A stretch of 64,000 bases of DNA from Epiperipatus broadwayi (Eukaryota > Onychophora > Udeonychophora > Euonychophora > Peripatidae): the NCBI GenBank assembly GCA_028023455.1, contig JAQFVV010006429.1, positions 1,650,493 through 1,714,492 on the forward strand, in the 5' to 3' direction. A program made the position numbers and the translations under genes. The notes beneath the pieces are model-generated. The model was given only the letters and a program-made list of their open reading frames with translations. It made no database searches and was not told where the DNA came from. Position 1 is the stretch's first letter. Every line of letters begins with the position of its first letter. Shown here piece after piece: positions 25,728 through 36,481 of the stretch.

Positions 25728-25831
25728 TTTTTTTTAAGTGTCATAGCATTGGCCGGGACGCAAACCCGCAACCCGGGCAACTGCTTGCTAGTGCAAGGCA
25801 GTCGCGCTGACCTCTCGACCACCAATTAAAA
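25728..25831 (-). mobile_element. tRNA-derived SINE with poly-A tail, family B
   Basis: Read on the minus strand it begins GGTGGTCGAGAGGTCAGCGC, which matches a tRNA A box and resembles the start of Leu or Ser tRNAs. It continues to GGTTTGCGTCC, a B box, about 50 bases later. After CCCGGCCAATGCTATGACAC comes a run of nine A. The A box, B box and A tail in order make this a tRNA-derived SINE and not a working tRNA gene. Its G+C content stands out strongly from the surroundings, which suggests youth. Only one copy is in the window. Confidence 0.75.
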
Positions 25832-26124
25832 AAATAACAGAAATCTAAAACTTTGTTATGACTTGCCATTTAAAAAAATGTTTCAGATTTTTTTTTTCAT
25901 ATTTCTTCCTTTTTTCATAACGTGGAATATGATAAGTGCAAAGCACTGTAGTATGTCAGAAGGGGGAAGGATGACTTTGATGATAAGTAATGTTATACCA
26001 AAAATGCACAACTCACAAATACCTGTTTTATTTAGTATTGTAATATTTTTCTTCCTTTTTCCATAATGAATATATGTCTCCATTTTTTTTTTAGATTTGA
26101 ACTTTCATATTACTCTCAGTAACA

Positions 26125-26254
26125 TATTATTCTAAGTTTGCAATATGTTTGAAATAATGCCTCCATGGGATCTACAGATAACTTTTATCGATTAAGTTTG
26201 TTCACACATTCCTTGGAGGCATTATTTTAAACATATTGAAAACTTAGAGTAATA
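26125..26254. repeat. Inverted repeat with about 45-bp arms
   Basis: The left arm 26125-26170 (TATTATTCTAAG to CCTCCATGGG) and right arm 26210-26254 are reverse complements with about five mismatches, separated by about 40 bases. This is a MITE-like or foldback remnant of unknown family. Confidence 0.8.
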
Positions 26255-26461
26255 AGCCATGGGAGTAATACGTCACAGCAGAAGTAATACCTAAGTACCA
26301 AATCCATTACAGAAAAAAGTAAAGATGAAGATTGTAATTAGTTAATAACAGTTTACTTCATATGTACTTATTTACTTTCTAGCTAATATAGTTAACAACC
26401 TACTTATTGAACAATGACTGTTTAGTTTTTAAAAGTTTAATTAATATAAATGTTGAAATTA

Positions 26462-26560
26462 TGGAGGGACACAAAAAATTCCTTATTATTTCATACGGAT
26501 ATGAACCGAAATCGTAAGCATAGCTGGTAGATGTATTAGCCACTAAGCCATAAAGCAAAG
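26462..26560 (-). mobile_element. tRNA-derived SINE, family C
   Basis: On the minus strand, TGGCTTAGTGGCTAATACAT fits the RNA polymerase III A box very well, and GGTTCATATCC about 35 bases on fits the B box. A block ending in GTGTCCCTCCAT follows. The same ATGGARGGACACAAAAA string appears at 59845-59862, perhaps a tail-end fragment of the family. The 3' extension and lack of a tRNA fold at the ends argue against a functional tRNA gene. Confidence 0.65.
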
Positions 26561-28300
26561 TAATATATATATACATATATAGTGTTGACGGCTTTTCTTT
26601 TCTTTTTAAATTAGTTTAATTAATATATATGTATATGATCTCATAAAAGTGAAATGATTATTTCAGAAGGAAAAAAACGAGTTTTTCCAGCAAATGATAC
26701 ATATTTCTATTTAATATTAAGAAACATTAGTAATTCTATCTAAAAATAGATTTTTGTAAAATTAAATCCGGTTTCTATTTCATAATTTGGATAGTGCTAA
26801 TGAATCATGACTAATATTATTTCAGTCATTTATTTTAAAAAAAGTCTTTTTCCCCCCTTTATGCAAATTTCTAACAGCTAAAGCAAAAAAAAAAAAAAAT
26901 CAATGATGAGGAATTACTTGAATTTTTCAAACAAGGCAATACCCCTGACTCCTAAGAAATGATTAAAATATAGCAAATCACCAGTCAGTAGATGACAAAA
27001 ACATATTTCTTCACACAGTCGTATGAATGGCATTTCTTCTCATAAAACAATAATGAACTAATTCTATTCTCATTCTAGTGGAAACGCACAAAGGGCTTTT
27101 GGAAATCAAAATTTGAAAAAAAAATGTAAAAAGAAAAGAGACCAAGGCTGCAAGAAACCGACTAATCATTTATAATAACTTATTAAAAAGCAATTATCAG
27201 TCATAGAAACAGAGCTGTAAAAGATAATAATACTGTCTTTTGCAAGAAGCTGTCATGTGAGAAAGGTATAAATGTAAAAATAATTCATTGTATAAGACTG
27301 TACCTGTGTCTGTGTCTTTTTGCCCTGAAGTTCATTTAATATATATGATCACAAGTTGTTGGGGGGTTTTTTTTTTTTGCTGTCTTTCCTAACAATCACT
27401 CATTCCCTGCCCAATTTAATAGAGTGTTGATAATGGCTGGCCTAAGAATTCAAAGCCCTTAGATCACTGTTCAATTGATAAAAGTATAATTAAAAAAGCT
27501 GTTGATTATTTGACTGAAATAATCGATTGGTTATTGCTTAGAAAGTCATGTGTCATTCCAGCATTAAAACACTGGAATGAGCTTTAATAGAAGAGCCATA
27601 TCTCTATTACGACGATAAACTACAGAGTATCACTTGTATGTACCTATTATACTTAGGTTTTCATTTTTATGCTCAAACCAATCTAAATAACTGGCATGTA
27701 TTTTTTTTTGCTAAGAGCAGTTTCCCATCAATACCCGCCCGTTTTATTTTTATAAACACCCATGACTAATCTTTTCCATAAAAATTTCAAAAACTCTCAT
27801 CTTTTTTAATTTTATTTTTCAATTTATATATATAATAATTTATACTATACTCACTTAAATTATATGTAATAAAGTTGTGCATATATATATATATACATAT
27901 ATTCACACATACAGTATATGTGTTTATGTAAATATGCTTTACAAAATATATGATGTTTTATAATAAATAACATGTCCAATCTTTAGAAGAGCTTAATGCA
28001 CTTTCAGTGCTGAATACCATAATCATAGTTATTTTCACTAAATATGAAGACAGCTATGTAACATAAGTTATTAATATGCAAACAACCCGATTTACATATT
28101 CTAATAGTTTGAAAATTGGATGTTGTTTCATCTTTTATCAATGATATTGTTGTTCACGATAAACCATACAATTTTGAGTTTTCTTTTCTTGTCATCTCAC
28201 TCCATCCCAATCAAGTTAACCCTTCAAAAGTCAAAGTGGGGTCCATGTTCTCTTTGTATATATACATATAGGTAACAAATAATGTAGCAATTTATATATA
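26561..28300. other. AT-rich DNA without a supported gene
   Basis: I see no convincing frame or repeat family. Short runs of A, T or TA are present (26890, 27370, 27884). A small inverted repeat near 27556-27580 (CATTCCAGC...GGAATG) is too short to interpret. Confidence 0.5.
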
Positions 28301-28304
28301 TATG

Positions 28305-29175
28305 TAATATTGTGAAAGAAAACTACTCTTTGAATATGTGCTATGAAATTGGCATGTACTCTCCAGAAGGTCCATTTATACTTAGAGTTTACTTTTAAAT
28401 AAACTAATATTTACTGATTATGTCTAAATTAGTGCTTGAACTTATTATGAGCCTGAGATATTACTTGCACAAGTTCAGTTGTATATCACAGGGAAGAAAT
28501 AGTTTCTCATTTTTAGCTACCTGTGACACTGAAACTTATTAATTTGTATATATATAATAATTAATAATATAACAATTTATACATAAATGTATATATAATT
28601 TTGTGAAATGAAACTACTTTTCACACATGTGGTCTGAAATTGACAACTAGGTTTCCATCAATAAATATTTTAAAAGCATATATGATATAGCTATGCTTAA
28701 AGCTTATTTATTAAATAAACCAATATTTATAGCCTATGCTTAAATTCAGGCTTGAACTTATTATGAGCCTGATTTTTAAATTGGTGTACTACTTGCACAA
28801 ATTTCAGTTTATATATAGTATATGTGAAAAAAAGTTTTCTTTCACTATATTATGCATATTTAAATCACCATATTATTAATTGTTACATATATATAAACTA
28901 ATTAATATATGTATATAAATGATCAAGATTCAATGTTGTAGATAGTTAAAAATAAAAAAACTTTTTTTTCTCTGTGATATGTAAAATGTACTTGTACAAA
29001 TACTATGCTTATTTAAAAATCAGGCTCCTAATGATTTCAAACTTTAATTTAGGCATTATCAATAAATGTTGTTTTGTTTAAAAAATAACCTATCTTTTTA
29101 AAACATTTGTTGACAGGAGAGTGCAAGTAAATTTCATAGCAAATATGTGAAGAGTAGTTTCCTTCCATAATATTA
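28305..29175. repeat. Three copies of an about 220-bp AT-rich repeat, two direct and one inverted
   Basis: Copy 1 (about 28311-28515) and copy 2 (about 28600-28840) run in the same direction. Both contain GTGAAA...AAACTACT, AAATAAAC, AATATTTA, CTTGAACTTATTATGAGCC and ACTTGCACAA. Copy 3 (about 28930-29175) is the reverse complement: on its minus strand it reads GGAAACTACTCTTCACAT, TGCTATGAAATT and AGGAGCCTGATTTTTAAAT. Copies 2 and 3 together form a palindrome. The family has no coding content and no obvious terminal motif. Confidence 0.7.
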
Positions 29176-29184
29176 CAAATCTAG

Positions 29185-29665
29185 ATTTATGTATGTTGAA
29201 TTATATATTTTTGTGGATATTTTTATATTGATGAAGAATAGAAATTATGAGATGATATCCATGAAAGTAGAAATAACTTTACCTTTTGATGTTGTTAGAA
29301 AACCATCAATTTCTAATTGTCAATTCTCCTGAGACTAAACATGTTTCTCCATTAACCTATAATAGCTCTTTTGTCAATAATGTTATTGAAGTAAAAATTA
29401 TCTATCACTTCAAATCCAAGTTCTTATAAAGATTAAATGCAGAAAGCTATTTTTATTGGTATAAAAATTCAGAAGATTAACATCTTCCTTGATATCGTGC
29501 AAATAATAATTTATTTTCTCCAGGAATATGTATGTGTTAAATTATATATTTTCATGAATTTTTATATTGATAATAGAGAAAACTTGTTACCCTCAAGAGG
29601 ATTATCAATTAGTAATTGATGATTTTCTAATAATATCAAAAAATAAAGTTTAAGTCTGGTTACAT
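29185..29665. repeat. Mixed direct and inverted duplication
   Basis: GAATTATATATTTTTGTG (about 29198) and AAATTATATATTTTCATG (about 29538) begin a direct repeat with period about 340. GATGTTGTTAGAAAACCATC (29290) and its reverse complement form near 29610-29640 add an inverted copy. I read it as nested duplication of an AT-rich unit. Confidence 0.55.
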
Positions 29666-31020
29666 GGATATAATCATTTAATTTCCATTTTTTATCAATA
29701 TATGTATATAATAAATATATGTATGTATATTTTTGTAATATATATGGCTAATTATTTTATATAACTGCCAACCATTGATTTATGAAATTATAAAATATTT
29801 AGTCTGTAAATCAGAGTTTGTTTATTTATCCTAATTTGCAATCATTTTTAATAATTTATGAGCACCATGAAAATCAGGATATTTACCCATTGCAAATCCA
29901 TGTTAAACCTGCCTACTCTTATTATACTAGCCCTTATGCTAGAAAAATATGCACAAAGATCATTAGACAAATGTTAGTATTTATACTGGGTAATAGAAAA
30001 GAGCACATGATGAAAAATAATATAAATCCATCAAAATAGTTAGTACTCAGATATATTTATCAAACACAAAGTAAAATAAATGAGTAAGAATGAGAATAAC
30101 TAAGCAATTAACTATAATATAAGAATTTATTACAAAAGTATGCATAAATAAAATATAAAACAAAATTAATTAATGATTAACAAAAAGAAGAAAACCTGGT
30201 GTAAGCATTGGCAACCTAAACTTTCATTTGATCTGTCTTGAATATTTTTCCTTAACTCAAATACTTTTGATGGATAAAAGAATATCTATTATACAAATAA
30301 ATATCTCTAACCATTAAAAGTATTTTTACTACTATATCTTTAGCCAAAAAATAAAATATAAAATTGCTTGCGTAAAAAGAGAGTATAATCTATATCATTT
30401 TTCAAAATCATATATACCTGCAAGACTTATAATGTCTGTAAAATAATAATATATATTATATCACAGCTTGCATTACAATTATTCATCATGAGGTTTGATA
30501 CCTATATCATACATGATCTTGTTAAAATTTATTTCAAGTATAAAATTGTGGAGAAATTTTCATAATGAGTATAAATTTTTATAATGATTCTTATCAAATT
30601 ACACATAATGAAATTAATTCTTCACAATTCTATAAAATATCTGTCTCAATCACACTATTAAATTGAATAATACCTCTGCAATGTCATGATTAAACATACT
30701 TTCTTCATGATAGTTTTATGTAAAATTTTTAAAAAAATATTTATATTTATCTTCTATGTAGAATATAAAACAGTAAGATTATTTATGTTCACAAAATTAT
30801 TATAATTAGTACATACCACAGTTATCAAAAAGTAAGATATCCAATTCTCTAGCATTATATACTATTTGAAATAACACATCTCTTTATTTACCTTATATAA
30901 AAAAATTCTAAGAGTTGATTTTCTTATATAAAATGTTCTATATAATATTAAATATATTCTATAGTAGCAATCTCTACATAGAATAGTGTGATCCAGTCCA
31001 AGTCATAGTAATTACTGAAT
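29666..31020. other. AT-rich DNA without a supported gene
   Basis: The 73-codon frame at 29818-30039 includes an unremarkable Tyr- and Ile-rich stretch with no motif I know. The rest has neither repeat nor gene signals. Confidence 0.5.
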
Positions 31021-31022
31021 GT

Positions 31023-31597
31023 TAGAAGAATTGTGCATAAATTCCTTACCTAGGGTTTACTCATCTAATATGGCCAGCCTAGTTTCTAGTTTGTGTTTTA
31101 TCACTGAGGAGCCTTGGATCTTCAGCAACTAACTTTTAACTATTTAGTTAACTATAAAGTTATGGAGCCCAAAATGAAAACACAATAATATTTTCAATTT
31201 CAACAAATTTGTTTGTATAATCAAAAAGATCTGAACCTAATTTCAGTATCTAGACATTTTCATACCTTTTTTTAATAACCATAGTCACCATTATCCTATG
31301 GGAAGAATTGATATTAACCACTGAAATATCACATGATCATCATTTTTTTGTTTGCACAAGCAGTTAAAACAGTAGCAAATGTTCCATAAAATATTATTGT
31401 TTTTATTTGAGCTCCTAGCTTTATAGTTAACCAAATAGATAAAAGGTGGCTGTTGGATTGTTGCTTTATGTCTAAAGTTTAAGTACAGTGCTTTCAGATC
31501 CAAAGCTCCTCACTGATGAAAGACCCAAGCTAGTCTAGAGATATTGGATGATTAAGTACTAGATATGGATTTTATCCACAAAACTTTCAGCATCCAC
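31023..31597. repeat. Foldback-family palindrome with 240-bp central insert
   Basis: The left arm (31023-31170, TTGTGCATAA...TTAACTATAAAGTTATGGAGC) and right arm (31409-31597, GAGCTCCTAGCTTTATAGTTAAC...TTATCCACAA) are imperfect reverse complements. The 240-bp centre contains the ACCATAGTCACCATTATCCTA and TCACATGATCATC blocks that are part of the family's longer unit, so the unit has been rearranged. The minus-strand frame at 31291-31503 is not a gene. Confidence 0.75.
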
Positions 31598-31795
31598 TAC
31601 TGTATGAAGAGTCTTCTTTTGGTTTAAGAGTTTGGGTAAAGATAAAAATTTGTGAGCATATGATCTTTTAGTGAATTAATACCGATCCTGACTCATAATA
31701 TGAATGTGATTATGGTTATTAAAAAACAAAGATACCAAAATATATAAATACCAACCTGTCTGACTATACTGTTATTTTTATTTTGTGTTCACAGT

Positions 31796-32020
31796 TTTAT
31801 AGCATAGATAAAAGGTGGCAGTTAGAGAGTTGCATTAGATCTAAATATCTAAGTGCAGAGCTTTTAGTTCCAAGACTCTTTACTTATGAAAGCCACTAGA
31901 AACTAGTCTGTGATTACTGGATGGATAGGCACTAGATAGAAATTTTATATAAAAACTTTCTAGCATCCATTGATTTCTATGGTTTGCACTGGGTGACACT
32001 ATTATATAAAAAGTTTGTTA
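31796..32020 (+). repeat. Foldback-family half element
   Basis: One arm only, from GATAAAAGGTGGCAG through GTCTGTGATTACTGGATGGA to TAGCATCCATTGATT and CACTGGGTGACACTATTATA. It is more diverged than the copies at 32.2-32.9 kb. Confidence 0.7.
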
Positions 32021-32198
32021 CTATTCTAAGCTCTTGTATAAGCATATGAATTAATGATCATACAATGTTTTAGTGCTTAATATGCTCTAAAGTAACTATC
32101 AAAATAAATAATAAAATGATAGGTAACTATATTTTTTAAGCCAATAAACATCTCATGATTACTATTTCTTATACTTGATTATAACTGTTGTTAAAACA

Positions 32199-32501
32199 GG
32201 CAAAACTCACTATACGTATTACCACACACTGCAGGCTAGAGTAATCAATGGATGCCAGAAGGCTTGTGCATAAAATCCCCATCTAGTGCTTACTGGATGC
32301 TGGAGGGTTGCATTAGATACTAAGATCTAGGTGAAGTGCTTTCAGATCCAAGGCTCCTCACTAACAAAGACCAGAAGCCAGAAAGTAGTCTGGAGATATT
32401 GGATGAGTAGACACTAGATGAGGATTTTATGCACAAGCCTTCTGGCATCCATTGATAACTCTAGCTTGCAATGTGTGGCAATATGTATAGTGAGTTTTGC
32501 C
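32199..32501. mobile_element. Foldback element with about 93-bp terminal inverted repeats
   Basis: The cleanest short member of the family. The left terminus (32199-32291) begins GGCAAAACTCACTATACG. The right terminus (about 32408-32501) ends TATAGTGAGTTTTGCC and mirrors it with few mismatches. The termini include AGTAATCAATGGATGCCAG and AGGCTTGTGCATAAAATCC. The middle carries the GGATGCTGGAGGGTTGCATT and CAAGGCTCCTCAC segments. It encodes no protein, so it would be nonautonomous. I see no clear target duplication, and the superfamily is unknown. Confidence 0.75.
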
Positions 32502-32516
32502 TGTTTAACAAGTTAT

Positions 32517-32935
32517 AAGCAAGCATAAGAATGGTGATCATGTGATGTTTATTGCCTAATAAGGTAGTGGTGGCTATGGTTATTAAAGAACCAAAGACAC
32601 CAAAATGTATGGGTACTGAACTGATTTCAGACCTATATGACTATATAAGCTAATGAGCTTGGATTAAAAATATTAAGGTATTTTCAATTTAGAACTCATC
32701 AAGGTGCAGTGCTTTCAGATTAAGGTATTTTCAATTTAGAACTCATCAAGGTGCAGTGCTTTCAGATTCAAGGCTTCTCACTGACAAAGGCCACAAGCCA
32801 GAAACTAGTCTGGGGGCATTGAATGAGTAGGCACTAGATGGGGATTTAATGCACAAGCCTTCTGCCATCCATTGATTACTCTATCTTGCAGTGTGTGGCA
32901 ATATGTATAATAAGCTTTGCCTGTTTTAACTATAT
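32517..32935 (+). repeat. Foldback-family unit with 47-bp perfect tandem duplication inside
   Basis: This follows the element at 32199 directly, with the internal block (GGTGATCATGTGATGTTTATT, AGGTAGTGGTGGCTATGG, CACCAAAATGTATGGGTAC) and then a right arm ending in TTGCCTGTTTTAAC. Inside, 32673-32719 and 32720-32766 are identical copies of a 47-bp segment beginning TTAAGGTATTTTCAAT and ending GTGCTTTCAGA. Confidence 0.8.
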
Positions 32936-33035
32936 TTCTGTTATTAATTTGGGGAAAAAATATTTCTCCAACTTTATTAAAGAATATTTATATTAATCTT
33001 GGAGTAGTAATAATAATGTTTTGCTATCTCATTTT

Positions 33036-33036
33036 G

Positions 33037-33075
<39 letters not shown>

Positions 33076-33087
33076 CATGTGTGTGTG
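33036..33087. repeat. (TA)n(TG)n compound microsatellite
   Basis: TA passes into TG, with one GCA interruption. It abuts the left foot of the hairpin at 33088. A matching array lies at 33531-33567 beyond the second hairpin. Confidence 0.9.
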
Positions 33088-33303
33088 TAATATACAAATC
33101 AATATATATATATATCAAAATACAGTACAATTTACATAAATTATATTCTTTTAGAAGTACTTTCGACTATACACTTTGATTATTCAATGTTATATAGTTG
33201 ATAAAGACTACAAAGCGTATAGTTGAAAGTACTTCTAAAAGAATATAATTTATGTAAATTGTACTGTATTTTGATATATATATATATATTGATTTGTATA
33301 TTA
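33088..33303. repeat. Large near-perfect hairpin 1 (arms over 90 bp)
   Basis: The left arm, 33088 to about 33179, is the reverse complement of about 33211-33303. Only two base differences lie near the loop, plus one TA unit of length difference. The core of the arms contains CAGTACAATTTACATAAAT and CTTTTAGAAGTACTTTC. The loop, about 30 bases, contains AGTTGATAAAGACTAC. A transcript of this would form an almost fully paired stem of some 90 bp. Confidence 0.95.
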
Positions 33304-33356
33304 CATATATTGTGAAACGAATACAGATATCAAACTTTATTATATATATATATCAC

Positions 33357-33498
33357 CAAAACTACCCCAAATCTAAAATTAAACCAGACCAGCATAAAAA
33401 TAATATTAAAACACAACTTAAGGTTTCACTGCCTTAAGTTGTGTTTTAATATTATTTTTATGCTGGTCTGGTTTAATTTTAGATTTGGGGTAGTTTTG
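33357..33498. repeat. Perfect 67-bp hairpin 2 with 8-base loop
   Basis: The left arm 33357-33423 and right arm 33432-33498 are exact reverse complements over all 67 positions by my reading, with loop TTTCACTG. The arms begin CAAAACTACCCCAAATC and include ACCAGACCAGCATAAAAAT. It starts 53 bases after hairpin 1. No coding potential is seen. Confidence 0.95.
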
Positions 33499-33530
33499 AT
33501 TTTATATTGACTAGTTTAGCTTTATGCTTG

Positions 33531-33532
33531 TA

Positions 33533-33566
<34 letters not shown>

Positions 33567-33567
33567 T
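33531..33567. repeat. (TA)n(TG)n compound microsatellite
   Basis: TA then TG, closing the block of two hairpins that opens with a similar array at 33036. Confidence 0.9.
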
Positions 33568-35045
33568 TGATTGATCCACAGTAAAATATTTATACCTTTT
33601 TATTTTTATTTTTAAAAACATAAATAATACTTAAGTATAGTGTCACCAAATGTTTATGCCCATATATAACTATCTATGTTAAATTTTACATATAGCATAT
33701 AATGTGTGTATATATGTAATCAATCAAAGTATTTTTTAAGAATTTATTTTTGAAATGTTATTTTTAGCATTTTTTTTTTAATTAATAAGCACTACTGAAT
33801 ATGAAACGCTATTCCCAAAATATAATAAATTTAATATTTCATTAGAAATAAATAAAATATAAATAGTAACATAGTGTTACCATTTATTTGCTTTACATTA
33901 TTTTTTAAGTACATTTCTTTTGTCCAATTTTTTAACGTCAATGTCTTCTTTCTTTAGGACCTTTGGGATGCAAAAATAATATTTCACATGGCATTGTTTT
34001 GCTAGTCAAAAGAATTACTTTGATTTGTACTTCCCATTATTTATGCATTTATCAATATCAGAATAAATAATAAATTGAATATTAATCAAGAAATGTTCAA
34101 TTTTTCCATTAATTATTAATTCCAACTATTATATGCAATGTGAGGAAATAATATTCCCCTTTTTGTTCTTTGTTTTTAGCAACACATTTTAATTCAGAAT
34201 GTTTCAATAAAAACTTTTTTTTATTGTTAGAATATTGTAAAAACAAACTTTATAATTTTTTTTTAATAACTAAATTCTATATTATTATTTTCTTTGTGTT
34301 CTTTACATAGGATGTTTCTATTTAAAAATAGCTGACTATTGTAAATAAATAAATTTTATATATTATTTTTTAAAGTACATCTAATGTGATTTGCAAAAAT
34401 ATGTATTTACTTTTCTTTATTAGTGAAACTTGTTGTTGATATTACTATTAGTATTATTATCAATTTATTTTTAATAATATAATAATATGTTAGTTTTAGT
34501 ATGATATGATTACATTTATTCAACATTTATGTGTGCCTTTATAATCTTCTCATAATGTTCATGGTTAATATAAAGATTGTAATTTAGTATTTTAAAAACT
34601 ACTATTTACTAGATCTGTAACAATGCTTTCCAAATTGATTATGTTAAAAAAAACCTATATGAATAGATTATGTATTTTGCTTTCTTTTACTTTATTATTA
34701 TTTTTCTCTTCCTTATTAGATTGTCTTTTTGAATTGCCTGCATCAGTATATATATATATATTATAATGGTCAATCTAAGAGGAGATAGTAATAGAAGATA
34801 ACCATCAACTTTACATCATAATGCATTTCACTGTTATGACTATATTCTATTACTGCTGACAAAATCAGAAAGAAACATGAATATTTCTTCATATATTAAT
34901 AATTGATCTTCCTTCATGTAGATGGCACAAACAATATCTATTAAAAATTAATCAGACAATGAAACTTTAATGTATAATTTCGAAATTACTATACAGAAAA
35001 AGAATCAGAATTAAAACCTATTCTTTTTTTATGTTGCACTTCAAG
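33568..35045. other. AT-rich DNA without a supported gene
   Basis: No frame or repeat stands out. Poly-T runs and one short TA run (about 34748-34760) are present. Confidence 0.5.
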
Positions 35046-35332
35046 TATACAATAGTCAAATATGTTTAAAAATACATATATACAAGCAACAAAGATTACA
35101 AATTATAAAATTATTATATAAAAGCCTTTTTCGGAAAATTGTGTTTTTTTGCCCTTTTCAATATGTCTCCATGATTTAAAGCACATACACGACATCTATA
35201 TCAACACATGAGAGAAGATAGATAAACAAATGGACATTTGACATGACCTATTATGTGATTTTTTTCCCCTCAATTCTACTACAAAATTATTCTGTTATAT
35301 GTATTGAATGGATATATATCCACATATATTAA

Positions 35333-35806
35333 TTAATTAACTATCCATTCTTTATCCATTAACCACTTATTATTTAACTTAATGGATGTTTTGTATATAT
35401 TCATACAATTGTTTTTATTATACATGATGTAGTTTGTTTCATATATTTTACGTCTATTAACATTTTTAATATAATCAAGAACACTTATATTATCAATACA
35501 ATTTATTTTATGTCCATACTGCAAATAACGAACATATAACGCAGATCTATCATCTTTCCTAGCAATAGCATCATTGTGTTCTTTAGCTCTTTCTCCCAAT
35601 TGCTTTGACGTCTGGCCATAGTAAATCATATTACAAAAATTACATCTAATTTTATAAACCATTCCTCTCTTATATTTTATATCATCTTTCATTCTACAAT
35701 TAGTTATCAATTTATCCAAATTTTTGCTATTAGCCCATTCCATGTTAATGTTTTTATCTATATAATTTTTACTTTTTTTATTTAATATATTATATACACT
35801 AGGCAA
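35333..35806 (-). CDS. GIY-YIG endonuclease domain of a Penelope-like element, 5'-partial open frame
   Basis: The open frame codes for 157 residues without a stop, but it has no ATG at the left edge: 35806 is TTG, and the same frame continues only a few codons upstream to a TAA. It is therefore a fragment of a larger pol. Near residue 50, GMVYKIRC, then CNFC, then IYYGQT give the GIY-YIG core with the Cys-x2-Cys knuckle typical of Penelope-like endonucleases. QLGERAKEH follows with the conserved Arg and His, and YETNYI may supply the catalytic Glu. The upstream block YLPSVYNILNKK fits the linker after the RT. These enzymes nick DNA to prime reverse transcription. All key residues look intact, in contrast to the partner arm. 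Confidence 0.75.
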   Translation of the reverse strand: MPSVYNILNKKSKNYIDKNINMEWANSKNLDKLITNCRMKDDIKYKRGMVYKIRCNFCNMIYYGQTSKQLGERAKEHNDAIARKDDRSALYVRYLQYGHKINCIDNISVLDYIKNVNRRKIYETNYIMYNKNNCMNIYKTSIKLNNKWLMDKEWIVN

Positions 35807-35821
35807 ATATGAAATATTGCT

Positions 35822-36481
35822 ATGTTACAGAAGGATAAATTTAAACAAACATATATGGGATATGGATATGCAGCACATAGTATTGACAATATATTTCCAC
35901 AACATGGAGTAAATAGCATGAATAATTATAGATGTAGGACTAATAAACAAAAGAAGTGGATAAAAATTTCATATTTGCCTAGTGTATATAATATATTAAA
36001 TAAAAAAAGTAAAAATTATATAGATAAAAACATTAATGTGGGATGGGCTAATAGCAAAAATGGTTGGATAAATTGATAACTAATTGTAGAATGAAAGATG
36101 ATATAAAATATAAGAAAGGAATGGTTTATAAAATTAGATGTAATTTGGGGGTTGTAATATGAGTGTTTACTATGGCCAGACATCAAAGCAATTGATTTGA
36201 GAAAATTAGTGTTTCTAAGTATTTTAGAACCACATCCATGATGCTATTTGCTAGGAAGATGATAGCCATCTGTGTTATATGTTTATTATTTGCAGTATGG
36301 ACATAAAATAAATTGTGTTGATAATATAAGTGTTCTTGATTATATTAAAAATGTTAATAGACGTAAAATATATGAAACAAATTACATCATGTATAATAAA
36401 AACAACTGTATGAATATATACAAAACATCCATTAAGTTAAATAATAAGTGGTTAATGGATAAAGAATGGATAGTTAATTAA
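35822..36481 (+). pseudogene. GIY-YIG endonuclease region of the partner copy, interrupted
   Basis: The frame opens in the spacer (HSIDNIFPQHGV, then NKQKKWIKISYLP) and runs into the repeated arm as far as VGWANSKN, where small changes break it at about 36076. KYKKGMVYKIRCNL is still readable near 36110-36146 (relatives and the left arm read CNFC). The YYGQT and QLGERAKEH region is scrambled by indels between 36146 and 36260. From 36272 to the TAA at 36481 the frame is open again and identical to the left arm up to WIVN. The catalytic core is thus lost in this copy only. Confidence 0.8.

Noticed and set aside
25728-25831. Functional tRNA gene on the minus strand
   Set aside because: A and B boxes are present, but the sequence ends in an A tail instead of a discriminator base and pol III T-run, and I could not complete an acceptor stem. 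SINE is the better reading.
29818-30039. 73-codon frame as a gene
   Set aside because: No motif, no neighbouring exon signals, and the length is expected by chance in this much DNA.
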